Counted from the stretch's first letter, positions 52,883 to 62,304 are shown. The stretch is DNA of 64,000 bases from Caulobacter sp. 602-1 (GCF_003931565.1 NZ_RRYI01000003.1:620001-684000); one strand, 5' to 3'. Made by a program: numbers and translations. The notes: generated by a model not told the origin, from the letters alone.

Positions 52883-53959
52883 TTATCCATCCATCATCCG
52901 CCCGAGCACCCGGGCGGTATAGTCCACCAACGGGATGACGCGAGCGTAGTTCAAGCGGGCGGGCCCGATCACGCCGATCGCGCCCAGCACCTTCTGCCGG
53001 CCCGTCATATAAGGCGCCGCGATCACCGAGGAACCCGAAAGCGAAAAGAGCCGCGTTTCGGCCCCGATATAGATGCGCACGCCCTCGGCGTCACGGACGT
53101 CGTCCAGCAGGCCGATCAGCTGGCCTTTCTGCTCCAGGTCGTCGAACAGCTGGCGCACGCGGTCGATGTCCTCGCGGGCCCGGGCGTCGGCCAGCAAGTT
53201 GGCCTGCCCGCGCACGATCAGCGAGCGGGCGTCGCCCTCGCCGCCGCTCCAGGCGGCCAGGCCATCCTCGACGAGGCGGGCGGCGGTCTCGTCCAGCTGG
53301 CGGCGGGCGATGTCCAGCTCGCCGCCCATCTCGGTCCGCGCCTCGGACAGGGTGCGGCCGCGCAGGCGGGCGTTGAGGAAGTTGCCGGCCTCCTGCAGCG
53401 CCGAGGGGGTGACGCCTGGGGCCTGACGCATCAGCCGGTTCTCGACCTGACCGTCCTCGAACACCATGACCGCCAGCACCTGGCCGCCGCCCAGCGGCAC
53501 GAACTCCACGTGCTTGACCCCGCCCTCGCGGACGGGCGTGACGACGATGCCCGCCCCGCCGGCCAGCCCCGACAGCACCGACGAGGCTTCCGACAGGGCC
53601 TCCTCGAACGAGCGCCCCTTCACGGCCAGCCGCGCCTCGATGGCGCGCTTTTCCTCTTCGCCGATGTCGCCGACCTCCAGAAAGCCGTCGACGAACATCC
53701 TCAGGCCCGCATGGGTCGGCATACGGCCGGCGCTGGTGTGAGGGGCGTCCAGCAGGCCCAGCTGCGCCAGGTCCTGCATGGTGTTGCGGATCGAGGCGGG
53801 CGACAGGGCCAGGCCGCCCTTGGAAATGGTGCGCGACCCCACCGGCTCGCCGGTCTCCAGGTACGACTCCACGACCCGACGGAAGATGTCGCGGGCGCGG
53901 GAATCCAGCTCGCCCAGACCCGGGGCGCGGACGATCGGTCCTGGAAACAGGTGGGTCAT
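52883..53959 (-). CDS. hrcA: Heat-inducible transcription repressor HrcA
   Basis: 358-residue repressor of groESL-type heat-shock genes via CIRCE elements. N-terminal winged helix with [49 protein letters not shown] and [17 protein letters not shown], then the GAF-like dimerisation domain ending [24 protein letters not shown]. All typical. Divergent from rph across 124 bp, which contain no CIRCE sequence that I can see. Transcribed with grpE. Confidence 0.97.
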   Translation of the reverse strand: MTHLFPGPIVRAPGLGELDSRARDIFRRVVESYLETGEPVGSRTISKGGLALSPASIRNTMQDLAQLGLLDAPHTSAGRMPTHAGLRMFVDGFLEVGDIGEEEKRAIEARLAVKGRSFEEALSEASSVLSGLAGGAGIVVTPVREGGVKHVEFVPLGGGQVLAVMVFEDGQVENRLMRQAPGVTPSALQEAGNFLNARLRGRTLSEARTEMGGELDIARRQLDETAARLVEDGLAAWSGGEGDARSLIVRGQANLLADARAREDIDRVRQLFDDLEQKGQLIGLLDDVRDAEGVRIYIGAETRLFSLSGSSVIAAPYMTGRQKVLGAIGVIGPARLNYARVIPLVDYTARVLGRMMDG

Positions 53960-54083
53960 GCCAGCGTGTCGTTTGTGACCCGGTCAGCGGACAAAAGCGG
54001 TCGGCCTCTTTCAACTACGGCTATCAATAGGATAAGCGGCCCCTCACACACATTCAAATATCCCTGAGATCAGGAGTTTCCTC

Positions 54084-54800
54084 ATGCGTCCGTCCGAACG
54101 CGCCCCCGACCAGCTGCGCGCCGTCACGCTGGAAACCGGCGTCAACCGCTACGCCGAGGGCTCCTGCCTGATCAGCTTCGGCCACACCAAGGTGCTGGTC
54201 ACCGCCACGGTCGAGGAGAACGTTCCCGGCTGGATGCGCAACAAGGGCGCCGGCTGGGTCACGGCCGAGTACGGCATGCTGCCGCGCGCGACCCACACCC
54301 GCGGCCGCCGCGAGGCCGCCGTCGGCAAGCAGACCGGCCGCACCCAGGAAATCCAGCGCCTGATCGGCCGTTCCCTGCGCGCCGTCGTCGACCTCAAGGC
54401 CTTGGGCGAGCGCCAGATCAGCCTGGACTGCGACGTCATCCAGGCCGATGGCGGCACCCGCACCGCGGCGATCACCGGCGCCTGGGTCGCCCTGCGCCTG
54501 GCCGTCAACTACCTGCTGGAAGAGGGCGTGCTGAAGGCCGACCCTATCCTGGGACAGGTGGCGGCCGTCTCGTGCGGCGTCTTCAAGGACACGCCCGTCC
54601 TCGACCTCGACTACGAAGAGGACAGCAGCGCCGAGGCCGACAGCAACTTCGTCCTGACCGACGTGGGCGACATCGTCGAGATCCAGGCCACCGGCGAAAA
54701 GCGCGGCTTCACCAAGTCCGAGTTCCAGAGCCTGTTCGATCTGGCCGAGAAGGGCATCAACGAGCTGTTCGCCATGCAACGGGCGGCGATCGGGGCATAA
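54084..54800 (+). CDS. rph: Ribonuclease PH
   Basis: 238-residue phosphorolytic exoribonuclease trimming tRNA 3' ends. [66 protein letters not shown] and [24 protein letters not shown] are the family's catalytic and phosphate-binding blocks. Full length. CAGGAG precedes the ATG. Divergent from hrcA. The leader GATCAGGAGTTTC (54068-54080) recurs almost unchanged before the HtrA-like gene 126 bp downstream of the stop. Confidence 0.97.
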   Translation: MRPSERAPDQLRAVTLETGVNRYAEGSCLISFGHTKVLVTATVEENVPGWMRNKGAGWVTAEYGMLPRATHTRGRREAAVGKQTGRTQEIQRLIGRSLRAVVDLKALGERQISLDCDVIQADGGTRTAAITGAWVALRLAVNYLLEEGVLKADPILGQVAAVSCGVFKDTPVLDLDYEEDSSAEADSNFVLTDVGDIVEIQATGEKRGFTKSEFQSLFDLAEKGINELFAMQRAAIGA

Positions 54801-54926
54801 GGACGTCCCCATTTCGGATAGGCTTCCGAAAGGGAAGGGGCGGCTTGTCTTGCTTCCAGTCGCCGTCGCCCTTGCCCGGACGGGGCGTCGGTCCCAGATT
54901 CCAATCCCAAGGATCAGGAGTTTCGC

Positions 54927-55904
54927 GTGACCACCCCGTTCGAAGGCCATGAAGTCGAAGCCCGCCTGCGCCCTTCGGCGGAGGCCTATCGCTTCGACCT
55001 GGACCAGGCGCTGTCCTCCATGGTGGCGCTGGAAGCCACCGTGCCGCCCGACGCCTATACGGCCGGGATCCTGGGAACCGAGCGCGTCGGCAACGGCGTG
55101 GTCATCGGCCCCGGCGGCCTCGTGCTGACCATGGCCTATCTGATCACCGAGGCCGAAGAAGTCATGCTCACGCGCAACGACGGCCGCCGCGTGCCGGCCC
55201 ACGTACTGGGCCTGGATGTCCGCTCGGGCCTGGGCCTGGTCCAGGCGCTGGAGCCGCTGGACCTGCCGGTCATGACCATCGGCAGCGCCAAGGACCTGAA
55301 CGTCGGCGCGCCGATCATCGCCGCCGGCGCGGGCGGCCGCGCCCACGCCGTGGCCGGCAAGGTCCTGGCCCGCATGCCGTTCGCCGGCTACTGGGAATAT
55401 CTGCTGGACGACGCCATCATCACCGGCCCGGCCCATCCGCACTGGAGCGGCGCGGCCCTGATCGGCCCCAAGGGCGACCTTGTCGGCCTCGGCTCCCTGA
55501 CCCTGGAAGGTCGCGACAACGAAGGACAGGCCCGGCCGATCAACATGTTCGTGCCCGCCGAGCTGTTGCCGCCGATCCTGGACGAGCTGGCGCGCGGCCG
55601 CAGCCCGCACCCGCCGCGACCGTGGCTGGGCGTCTTCGCCCAGGAGATGGAGAACCACGTGGTCATCGTCGGCATCTCGCCCAAGGGCCCGGCCGCCCGC
55701 GCCGAGCTGAAGGCCGGCGACCTGATCCTGGCCGTCGACGGCATGCCGGTCTCGGATCTCGCCGAGTTCTACGACAGGCTCTGGAACCTGGGCGACGCGG
55801 GCGTCAGCGTGCCCTTGAAAATCCTGCGCGAGGGCGACGCCTTCGAGGTCGAGATCCGCTCGATGGACCGCGCCAGCCTGCTGAAGAAGCGACGCCTGAA
55901 TTGA
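54927..55904 (+). CDS. Degenerate HtrA/DegP-like PDZ protein (probable pseudoprotease)
   Basis: 325-residue trypsin-fold plus PDZ protein related to HtrA. Starts at GTG with CAGGAG upstream. The trypsin core is recognisable (VGNGVVIGPGGLVLTMAYLI, VLGLDVRSGLGLVQ) but the catalytic His position is Tyr71 (TMAYLI instead of TNAHVV) and the Asp position is Gly101 (SGLGLV instead of TDLAVL); Ser174 remains in HPHWSGAAL, with GNSGG altered. A PDZ domain follows (about 225-310, PWLGVFAQEMENHVVIVGISP, GDLILAVDGMPV). No signal peptide or anchor is seen, so it may be cytoplasmic or rely on a partner. Its TGA overlaps the TTG start of the aspartic-protease gene. Confidence 0.82.
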   Translation: MTTPFEGHEVEARLRPSAEAYRFDLDQALSSMVALEATVPPDAYTAGILGTERVGNGVVIGPGGLVLTMAYLITEAEEVMLTRNDGRRVPAHVLGLDVRSGLGLVQALEPLDLPVMTIGSAKDLNVGAPIIAAGAGGRAHAVAGKVLARMPFAGYWEYLLDDAIITGPAHPHWSGAALIGPKGDLVGLGSLTLEGRDNEGQARPINMFVPAELLPPILDELARGRSPHPPRPWLGVFAQEMENHVVIVGISPKGPAARAELKAGDLILAVDGMPVSDLAEFYDRLWNLGDAGVSVPLKILREGDAFEVEIRSMDRASLLKKRRLN

Positions 55905-56686
55905 CCAAGGGCCCCTGGGACCAGCCCGAGAGGCCGCCGCCGGCGCGATCCGCGCGGCCGGCGGTTCCGCGCCATCGGCTCTGGCTGTGGCTGGGCCTGT
56001 TGGCCGCCATCGGCGTCCTGGCCTTGGCGCTGTGGCGCGCTTTTCCGGAGGCGATGCGGACCGGCGACGACAAGGCCGACCTTGTCTACCAGATCGGCGT
56101 GATCGTTCTGGTCTCGACGGCGCTGCTGCGCGGCCTGCAAGGCTCGATCGGCCAACACCTCAAATATGTCGCCCTGTGGAGCGGGATCATCGCGGTGCTG
56201 GCGCTGGGCTACGCCTATCGCGCGGAGCTGGCCGAGGTCCCGCAGCGATTGAAGCTGGCCTTCAATGTCGGCACGCCCGTGGCGGTCGGCGAGCGCACCC
56301 TGGTGGTGCCGCAGGGCGATGACGGCCACTATGTCGTCGACGGCCTGGTCAACGGCCAGCGCGTGCGGTTCATGGTCGACACCGGCGCGACCGAGACGGT
56401 GCTGAGTCCCGACGACGCCCGCCGCCTCGGCGTGCCCGTCGACACGCTGAACTACGGCTACGAGACCGAAACGGCCAACGGCAAGGGCTATAGCGCCGCC
56501 TACGACGCGACGAGCCTGGAGATCGGCTCGATCAAGCTCGAGGGCTTCCGGGTGATGGTCAACAAGGCCCCGATGAACGGCTCGCTGCTGGGGATGAGCT
56601 TCCTCAAGCGCCTGGACGCGTTCGAATTTCGCGACCGCCAGATGATCCTGAAGTGGCGCGAGGACGAGAAAGGACGCGCCTACTAG
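55901..56686 (+). CDS. Membrane-anchored retropepsin-like (clan AA) aspartic protease
   Basis: 261-residue protein starting at a TTG that overlaps the preceding stop (TTGA). Three hydrophobic helices (about 27-46, 62-79, 87-106) anchor it, followed by a single-domain retroviral-type aspartic protease with Asp160 in VRFMVDTGATETVLS, the FLAP-like region, and GSLLGMSFLKRLDAFEF. This is the TIGR02281-type clan AA protein found widely in Alphaproteobacteria; active enzymes are dimers. Topology places the protease domain in the periplasm. Coupling to a protease-dead HtrA-like PDZ protein suggests a functional pair. Confidence 0.85.
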   Translation: MTKGPWDQPERPPPARSARPAVPRHRLWLWLGLLAAIGVLALALWRAFPEAMRTGDDKADLVYQIGVIVLVSTALLRGLQGSIGQHLKYVALWSGIIAVLALGYAYRAELAEVPQRLKLAFNVGTPVAVGERTLVVPQGDDGHYVVDGLVNGQRVRFMVDTGATETVLSPDDARRLGVPVDTLNYGYETETANGKGYSAAYDATSLEIGSIKLEGFRVMVNKAPMNGSLLGMSFLKRLDAFEFRDRQMILKWREDEKGRAY

Positions 56687-56698
56687 GCGCGCCCTTTC
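56668..56698. terminator. Bidirectional terminator spanning a stop codon
   Basis: GAAAGG-A-CGCGCC and GGCGCG-C-CCTTTC pair around a TACTA loop, with the stop codon of the aspartic-protease gene in the loop region. It separates that gene from the convergent small secreted protein. Confidence 0.65.
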
Positions 56699-56710
56699 CG
56701 GTGAAGCCGC

Positions 56711-57028
56711 TTAACGCGGCTGTGGCGGCGCGACCCAGCCGTCGGCGTTGTCGATATAGGCTTTCCGGCTGGCCTTGTCGTACAGGCAGAGCTTGGCGTT
56801 GTTGGAGCCGCGCGAGCGGTCGGAGACCAGAACGGCGACCTTACCGACACGATCGTCGAAGCCGATAATCGGCGACGGCCGGGCGTTGCGGTAGCCCGAG
56901 GCGGCGACGCAGCTGCGGGTGACCCGCTGGTTGAACTCGGCCCAGGCGCCCGGACTGGAGGCTTGGGCGGAGACGGCGGACGCCAGGGCGCCGACGGCGA
57001 AGACAGAAGCGAAGATTACGCGAGTCAC
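56711..57028 (-). CDS. Small secreted protein, unknown
   Basis: About 105 residues starting at a GTG (57028), with a TTG two codons upstream as alternative; no clear ribosome-binding site favours either. Signal peptide VTRVIFASVFAVGALASAVSA then QASSPGAWAEFNQRVTRSC. The mature part has two Cys (SCVAASGYRN, AKLCLYDKAS), a block IIGFDDRVGKVAVLVSDRS and AYIDNADGWVAP. The paired Cys and short all-beta look suggest a disulphide-stabilised periplasmic protein. I do not recognise the family. Convergent with the aspartic-protease gene. Confidence 0.65.
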   Translation of the reverse strand: MTRVIFASVFAVGALASAVSAQASSPGAWAEFNQRVTRSCVAASGYRNARPSPIIGFDDRVGKVAVLVSDRSRGSNNAKLCLYDKASRKAYIDNADGWVAPPQPR

Positions 57029-57119
57029 GGTCAATTTCGATTTTCCCAGGATGGCGAGGCGCCCCCGCCTCCCCGTTGAAACGCCTTGCCCGGTCTGCGG
57101 TTTCGTCGCGCGGCCCGAC

Positions 57120-57362
57120 CTAGCCGTCGTCTTCGTCGTCGTCATGCCCGCCGGCCGGGCCGTATTCGAAGGTCAGCAGGTCGCCGGGCTGGCATTGCAG
57201 CTCGCGGCACAGGGCGTCGAGGGTCGAGAACCGGACGGCGCGGGCCTTGCCGGTCTTCAGGATCGACAGGTTGGCGATCGTCACCCCTACCCGGTCGGAG
57301 AGCTCCGTCAGCGACATTCGTCGGTCGAGCAGCACGCGGTCGAGGTTCACGCGGACGGGCAT
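57120..57362 (-). CDS. XRE/Cro-CI-type HTH regulator
   Basis: 80-residue single-domain DNA-binding protein. MPVRVNLDRVLLDRRMSLTELSDRVGVTIANLSILKTGK gives the helix-turn-helix (LTELSDRVGVTIANLSIL) and FSTLDALCRELQCQPGDLLTFE the fourth and fifth helices; a short acidic tail (HDDDEDDG) ends it. This YozG-like subtype is almost always found beside a DUF2975 membrane protein, as here (17 bp apart, same strand). GGAG lies before the ATG. It probably represses its own operon; targets are unknown. Confidence 0.88.
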   Translation of the reverse strand: MPVRVNLDRVLLDRRMSLTELSDRVGVTIANLSILKTGKARAVRFSTLDALCRELQCQPGDLLTFEYGPAGGHDDDEDDG

Positions 57363-57379
57363 GCGGGGATCGCTCCGGT

Positions 57380-57913
57380 TCAGATCGTGAGTTCGGCTTC
57401 GCGACGAAGGCGGGCGCCCTCGCGGAAGACCTCGGCCAGGACGAAGACGACCAGCACCGAGAACCAGGCGGTCAGGGTGAAGCTGTCGTCGATGACCTTG
57501 GCCTTGGGAGCCAGCCAGCGGGCCATGCCCGAGAAGACGTACCGCCCGACCTCCAGCCCGGCCAGGACGAGGCCGATCAGGCGCAGGCGCACCACGTTGT
57601 CGGGATGGAAGGGGTCGCCGGCGGTGAGGGTGGCGAAGATCTTGCGCAGGCGCTCGACGATGACCATCCAGCCGCCCAGCAGCAGCGCCCAGGCGGCCAG
57701 GGCGCCGGCGAACAGCGGTCCGTCGCGGCTGATGGCCTCGACGGCGTCGCTAATCGGCAACATCGAGGCCAGAAGTTCGGGATTGAAGCTGAACAGCAGG
57801 GCGACCAGCGTGAACAGCGACAGAAGACTCACAAAGATCCACAGCCCGACATAGATCACGTCGAGAATGATCTTCAGAAAACTCGATACGGAGCCTGGGC
57901 CCAAGGCGCGCAT
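57380..57913 (-). CDS. DUF2975 membrane protein
   Basis: 177-residue integral membrane protein with four hydrophobic helices (about 10-36, 52-74, 100-125, 135-160). The cytoplasmic loop RLRKIFATLTAGDPFHPDNVVRLRLIGL is the DUF2975 signature. I start at ATG 57913, preceded by GGGGGGAAGTAG; the frame extends further but lacks signals. First gene of a two-gene unit with the XRE regulator, a pairing seen across bacteria and suggestive of a membrane-controlled repressor, though mechanism and signal are not established. Confidence 0.85.
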   Translation of the reverse strand: MRALGPGSVSSFLKIILDVIYVGLWIFVSLLSLFTLVALLFSFNPELLASMLPISDAVEAISRDGPLFAGALAAWALLLGGWMVIVERLRKIFATLTAGDPFHPDNVVRLRLIGLVLAGLEVGRYVFSGMARWLAPKAKVIDDSFTLTAWFSVLVVFVLAEVFREGARLRREAELTI

Positions 57914-58008
57914 GGCTACTTCCCCCCGACGGCGACGCCAAGCAAATTGCCCCGCGTCGCGGCGGGCGTCAAAAAACCAAGTCTCGGCTCCGGAAACCCT
58001 TACGCCGC

Positions 58009-58125
58009 CTAGAGCGTCCGCACCACGAAGGCCACGGCCGACACCGGCACGGCCACGATGAGCGCGGCGGTGATGACGGTCATGAGAACCTTGTCGGCGA
58101 TGCGGAACAGGCGGGCGGCGGACAT
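58009..58125 (-). CDS. Possible 38-residue membrane protein
   Basis: A short frame MSAARLFRIADKVLMTVITA continuing into a hydrophobic helix (about residues 14-33) and ending FVVRTL. GGAAAAC lies just before the ATG and the gene ends 96 bp upstream of the DUF2975 start on the same strand. Size, one helix and start context make it plausible as a small membrane protein possibly co-transcribed with the DUF2975-XRE unit; no family is recognised and chance is not excluded. Confidence 0.5.
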   Translation of the reverse strand: MSAARLFRIADKVLMTVITAALIVAVPVSAVAFVVRTL

Positions 58126-58357
58126 CGTGTTTTCCAGTTTGAGAGACGTGGACGGGGTCGAGCCATTCGGCCTCTATCCACAGGTCAACAGATAGAGCGC
58201 GATTCCGGTTCCGCCAATGTTGTTTATCGAGAAACGATATTAAACTCTGGTAATGATGCACGCTCGCGCGGAACAGTTGCCGTTGGGTCACAGTGGTGTC
58301 GACGGCGGTCCGCAAGGCGGGGTAAGGAAGCGCCGGAGTGCGTTAGGGAGACATCGG

Positions 58358-58960
58358 ATGGCGCTGAAGCTTGAACCGGGCGCGAGGCTCGTGCTGGCCA
58401 CCCACAATCCCGGCAAGGCGCCCGAGATCGCCGCCCTGCTGGACGGCCGCTTCGAGATCGTCACGGCCGGCGCGCTTGGACTGCCCGAACCGGACGAGAC
58501 CGAGAGCACCTTTGTCGGCAACGCCTTGCTGAAGGCCCGTCACGCCGCCGACCGCTCGGGTCTGCCGGCCCTGGCCGACGACAGCGGCCTGTCGGTCAAG
58601 GCGCTGGACGGCGCGCCGGGCATCTTCTCCGCCCGCTGGGCCGGCCCCTCCAAGGATTTCGTGGCGGCCATGAAGAAGGTCGAGGCCCGGCTGGAGGAGA
58701 CGGGTTCCGACGACCGCTCGGCCTGGTTCACCTCCGCCCTGGCGGTGGCCTGGCCGAACGGACCGGCCGCGGTGGTCGAGGGCCGCGTCGACGGGATCCT
58801 GGTGTTCCCCGGCCGTGGGACGCGCGGCTTCGGCTACGATCCGATCTTCCAGCCCGAGGGCCAGACCCAGACCTTCGGCGAGATGGAGCCGGCCGCCAAG
58901 GACGCCATGAGCCACCGCGCCCGCGCCTTCGCCAAGCTGAAGGCGGCGCTGATTGACTGA
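58358..58960 (+). CDS. rdgB: dITP/XTP pyrophosphatase
   Basis: 200-residue housecleaning enzyme hydrolysing non-canonical purine NTPs (ITP, dITP, XTP). Start at ATG 58358 with AGGGAG upstream; longer frame extensions are unsupported. [18 protein letters not shown] is the N-terminal nucleotide-binding block, [25 protein letters not shown] the central signature, and [25 protein letters not shown] plus [10 protein letters not shown] the C-terminal ones. It overlaps hemW by eight bases and heads the rdgB-hemW unit. Confidence 0.96.
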   Translation: MALKLEPGARLVLATHNPGKAPEIAALLDGRFEIVTAGALGLPEPDETESTFVGNALLKARHAADRSGLPALADDSGLSVKALDGAPGIFSARWAGPSKDFVAAMKKVEARLEETGSDDRSAWFTSALAVAWPNGPAAVVEGRVDGILVFPGRGTRGFGYDPIFQPEGQTQTFGEMEPAAKDAMSHRARAFAKLKAALID

Positions 58961-60107
58961 TCCCTCCAGGGCCTCGCTGGGCGTCTATGTCCACTGGCCG
59001 TACTGCGCGCGCATCTGCCCCTATTGCGACTTCAACGTCGTGCGCGACCGGGGCAAGACGGACGAGCAGGCGGCGCTGGCCGACGCCATCGTGGCAGACC
59101 TGGAGGCCCAGCGGGCCCTGACCGGCGAGCGGGATCTGTTGTCGATCTTCTTCGGCGGCGGCACGCCCTCGCTGATGGATCCCACCCAGGTGGCCCGGGT
59201 GATCGACGCCGCCAGGCGCCTGTGGTCGCCGGTCGCCGACCTGGAGATCAGCCTCGAAGCCAATCCGACCGACGCCGAGGCCGACCGCTTCGCCGCCCTG
59301 GCCGACGCCGGCGTCCAGCGCCTGTCCCTGGGCGTCCAGGCGCTGGACGACGCCTCGCTGAAGGCGCTCGGCCGCAACCACGACGCGGGCGCGGCGCGGC
59401 GGGCGATCACGGCGGCGACCGGAGCCTTTCCGCGCCTCTCGATCGACCTGATCTACGCCCGCCCCGGCCAGACCGACGCGGCCTGGCGCGCCGAGCTCAG
59501 CGAAGCCATCGCCCTGGGCCCCGAGCACGTCTCGCCCTACCAGCTGACCATCGAGGCGGGCACCGCCTTCGACCGGGCGGTCGGACGCGGAACCCTGGTC
59601 GTCCCCGACGAGGACCTGGCCGCCACCCTGTTCGAGACGACGCAGGAGATCCTGGAGGCCGCCGGCTTCGACGCCTACGAGGTGTCCAACCACGCCAGGG
59701 GCGCCGCCGCCCGCTCGCGGCACAATCTCGTCTACTGGCGGGGCGTCGACTATGTCGGGGTCGGACCCGGCGCGCATGGACGCCTGGCCTTGCCCGAAGG
59801 CCGCGCCGCGACGATCGCCCACCGCGCCATCAAGGACTACATCGCCGCCGTGGCCGAGACCGGCCTCGGCTTCGCGCGCGAGACGCTCACCCCCGAGGAA
59901 GCGGCCGAGGAACGCCTGGTCCTGGGCCTGCGAATCGATGACGGCGTCCTTTTCGACGAAATGGCCCCTCTGGGCCTGACCCCCGACCTGCCCAAGGTCC
60001 GCGATCTGGTCGAGGCCGGCCTGCTGGTCGATGATCGCAACCGATTGCGCGCCACCCGCGCCGGCCGCCTTGTGCTGGATCGGCTGACAGGCGCGCTCGC
60101 GACCTGA
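58953..60107 (+). CDS. hemW: HemW radical-SAM heme chaperone
   Basis: 384-residue radical SAM protein formerly called coproporphyrinogen III oxidase-like. Starts at TTG 58953 inside the rdgB end. The 4Fe-4S motif is [10 protein letters not shown] (Cys-x3-Cys-x2-Cys) near residue 18-25, [12 protein letters not shown] and [10 protein letters not shown] follow, and the C-terminal HemN-like helix-bundle includes [18 protein letters not shown]. The extra Cys after the third Cys, typical of true HemN, is absent (Phe), supporting HemW. Binds heme for insertion into respiratory enzymes. Confidence 0.94.
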   Translation: MTDPSRASLGVYVHWPYCARICPYCDFNVVRDRGKTDEQAALADAIVADLEAQRALTGERDLLSIFFGGGTPSLMDPTQVARVIDAARRLWSPVADLEISLEANPTDAEADRFAALADAGVQRLSLGVQALDDASLKALGRNHDAGAARRAITAATGAFPRLSIDLIYARPGQTDAAWRAELSEAIALGPEHVSPYQLTIEAGTAFDRAVGRGTLVVPDEDLAATLFETTQEILEAAGFDAYEVSNHARGAAARSRHNLVYWRGVDYVGVGPGAHGRLALPEGRAATIAHRAIKDYIAAVAETGLGFARETLTPEEAAEERLVLGLRIDDGVLFDEMAPLGLTPDLPKVRDLVEAGLLVDDRNRLRATRAGRLVLDRLTGALAT

Positions 60108-60143
60108 TATGGGTTCTCTCCGCGACCGAAGGACACCCGCACG

Positions 60144-61016
60144 TTGAGCCGTCAGCTTCCCCCGCCAGCCCTGTCCGACGCGCCCCTGGCGCCCGGCCTC
60201 TATCTGGTGGCGACGCCGATCGGCAACCTGCGGGATATCACCCTGCGGGCGCTGGACGTGCTGGCCGCCTGCGACATCCTGCTGGCCGAGGACACCCGCG
60301 TCACCGGCAAGCTGCTGGCGGCCTATGGGATCAAGACCAGGCTGGAGCGCCACGACGAGCATGTGGCCGAGCGCGCCATCCCGCGCATCCTGGAACGGCT
60401 GGAGGCCGGCGAGCGCGTGGCCCTGGTCTCGGACGCCGGCACGCCGATGGTCTCCGACCCCGGCTACCGTCTGGCCCGCGAGGCGATCGCCGCCGGCCAT
60501 CCGGTGATCCCGATCCCCGGCGCCTCGGCCGCCCTGGCCGCGCTGACCCTGGCCGGCCTGCCCACCGACCGCTTCCTGTTCGCCGGCTTCCCGCCGCCCA
60601 AGAGCGCCGCGCGGCGGACCTTCTTCGAGGAATTCGCCAACACCCGCGCCACCCTGATCTTCTACGAGGGCGCCTCGCGGGTCGACGACTGCCTGGCCGA
60701 CATGGCCGCCGTGTTCGGCGGGACCCGGCAGGCCGCCGTGTGCCGCGAGCTGACCAAGCTCTACGAGACGTGCGTGCGCGGCCCGCTCGCCGAACTCGCC
60801 GCGGATCCGCGCTTCGAGGCGCCCAAGGGCGAGATCGTCATCCTGGTCGGTCCCGGGACCGAGGAACTGGCCACCGCCGACGACGCCGAGGCCGCCCTGC
60901 GCGAGGCCATGGCCCGCCTGCCCCTGGGCGAAGCGGCCGCCGAGGTCGCCAAGGCGCTGGGCCTGTCGCGCAAGGACCTCTATCGCCAGGCCCTGGCCAT
61001 GAAGGAACAGGCCTGA
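60144..61016 (+). CDS. rsmI: 16S rRNA (cytidine1402-2'-O)-methyltransferase
   Basis: 290-residue SAM-dependent tetrapyrrole-methylase-fold enzyme that methylates C1402 of 16S rRNA. Starts at TTG 60144 with GAAGGA upstream. GLYLVATPIGNLRDITLRAL, LLAEDTRVTGKLL, ALVSDAGTPMVSDPGYRL and PIPGASAALAALTLAGLPTDRF are the conserved blocks; the C-terminal helical part ends LGLSRKDLYRQAL. Its TGA overlaps the yraN ATG (TGATG), a translationally coupled pair typical across proteobacteria. Confidence 0.97.
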   Translation: MSRQLPPPALSDAPLAPGLYLVATPIGNLRDITLRALDVLAACDILLAEDTRVTGKLLAAYGIKTRLERHDEHVAERAIPRILERLEAGERVALVSDAGTPMVSDPGYRLAREAIAAGHPVIPIPGASAALAALTLAGLPTDRFLFAGFPPPKSAARRTFFEEFANTRATLIFYEGASRVDDCLADMAAVFGGTRQAAVCRELTKLYETCVRGPLAELAADPRFEAPKGEIVILVGPGTEELATADDAEAALREAMARLPLGEAAAEVAKALGLSRKDLYRQALAMKEQA

Positions 61017-61408
61017 TGATCGCCGGCGGCCGCCAGACGCGTGTTCGGCAAGAGCGGGGCGCGGCGGCGCGCAAGCTCGGACGGCGGGCCGAGGTGGTCG
61101 CGGCGCTCTGGCTGATGATGAAGGGCTATCGGATCCTGGGCTTCCGCCTGGCCACGCCGCTCGGCGAAATCGACCTGCTGGCGCAACGCGGCAAGGTGCT
61201 GGCCGTTGTGGAGGTCAAGCAACGCGCCACGATCGAGGACGCCCTGGACGCCGTGACGCCCACTCAGCGCGACCGCCTGCGGCGCGCCGCCGCCCATGTC
61301 AGCGCGCACCGCATGGCCCTGCGCGATCTCTTCGTACGCCTGGACCTCATCGCCCTGGCCCCCGGTCGCGCGCCGCGCCACCTTCCCAACGCCTGGGGGG
61401 CCGCATGA
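61016..61408 (+). CDS. yraN: YraN/UPF0102 nuclease-like protein
   Basis: 130-residue protein with a restriction-endonuclease-like fold. The conserved core is present: RKLGRRAEVVAALWLMMKGY, RLATPLGEIDLLAQRG with the Glu-Asp pair, and VLAVVEVKQRA with the Glu-x-Lys motif. Start ATG overlaps the rsmI stop. Overlaps the next gene's ATG (ATGA). The biochemical role of the family is unproven although the catalytic residues look intact. Confidence 0.93.
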   Translation: MIAGGRQTRVRQERGAAARKLGRRAEVVAALWLMMKGYRILGFRLATPLGEIDLLAQRGKVLAVVEVKQRATIEDALDAVTPTQRDRLRRAAAHVSAHRMALRDLFVRLDLIALAPGRAPRHLPNAWGAA

Positions 61409-62220
61409 CGCGCGAAGAGGCCGAAGCCATCCTGACCAGGGCCGGCGAAGGCCCCGACGAAGGCTTCCCGCTGTTCGAGGCGGCTCTGGCCTGCGCCGTC
61501 CACGACGATCCCAGCCGCGACACCCAACCGGCGATGGACATGGCGCGCGACGCCGTCGAACGCCTTCGCCGCCGGGCCGAGGCCGAGTCGCCCGAGGAGG
61601 CCGTGGCCGAGACCCTGGCCGGGGATCTCCGCCTGACCGGCGACGTGCTGACCTATGACCATCCCGACAACGCCGATGTCATCGCCATCGCCGAGCGCCG
61701 CAAGGGCCTTCCGGTGGCGCTCGGCGTCTTCTACCTGCACGCCGCCCGGCAGGTCGGGCTGGAGCTCTACGGCGTCGACTTCCCTGGCCACTTCCTGCTG
61801 CGGATCGAGACCGAGGAGGGCCCGCTGGCCCTGGACCCGTTCAGCGAGGGCCGGGTGGTGCTGCCGTCGGAGCTGTCGCGCCGGGCGCTGCGAACGGGCC
61901 TGATGCCCGACGTCGCCTCGCGGCTGGAGCTTCTGATGGCGCCGATCTCCGACCGCGCCGTGCTGATCCGCCTGCAGAACAACATCTTCGCCCGCGCCCA
62001 GCAGGCCAAGGACTGGGTGCGCGCCGAGCGCTCGGCCCTGCGCCGCGCCCTGCTCAACCCCGCCGACCACCGCCCCTGGCTCGACGTCGCCGCCGCGCGC
62101 GAAGGCCAGGGCGCCCTGGCCGGCGCCCTGCAGGCCCTCTCGCGCGCCCAGATCCTGGACGGCGGCGCCGCCATCGCCGCCCGAGCCGCGCGCGAACGGA
62201 TGCGGCTAAGGCTGAACTAG
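61405..62220 (+). CDS. SirB1/transglutaminase-like and TPR protein
   Basis: 271-residue cytoplasmic protein of the SirB1 N-terminal (transglutaminase-like) family: residues about 70-170 contain DHPDNADVIAIAERRKGLPVALGVFYLHAARQVGLELYGVDFPGHFLLR, quoted here only by its ends (DHPDNAD to GHFLLR), a core shared across the family; the Cys expected in active transglutaminases is absent. A TPR-like helical tail (about 195-271) follows. The ATG overlaps the yraN stop. Exact function is unknown; in many alphaproteobacteria the gene sits in this same rsmI-yraN-gshB neighbourhood. Confidence 0.85.
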   Translation: MTREEAEAILTRAGEGPDEGFPLFEAALACAVHDDPSRDTQPAMDMARDAVERLRRRAEAESPEEAVAETLAGDLRLTGDVLTYDHPDNADVIAIAERRKGLPVALGVFYLHAARQVGLELYGVDFPGHFLLRIETEEGPLALDPFSEGRVVLPSELSRRALRTGLMPDVASRLELLMAPISDRAVLIRLQNNIFARAQQAKDWVRAERSALRRALLNPADHRPWLDVAAAREGQGALAGALQALSRAQILDGGAAIAARAARERMRLRLN

Positions 62221-62304
62221 AACGCGTCCGCCGTTGGACCTGGGCGCGAGAACGCCTAACTAAGCCGTCGCGTCCAAACGCCAGGAAGAACCCCAGGAGC
62301 CCCC

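Noticed and set aside
53960..54083. Search for a CIRCE element at hrcA/rph
   Set aside because: No TTAGCACTC/GAGTGCTAA inverted repeat is present; only an AT-richer divergent promoter region is visible.
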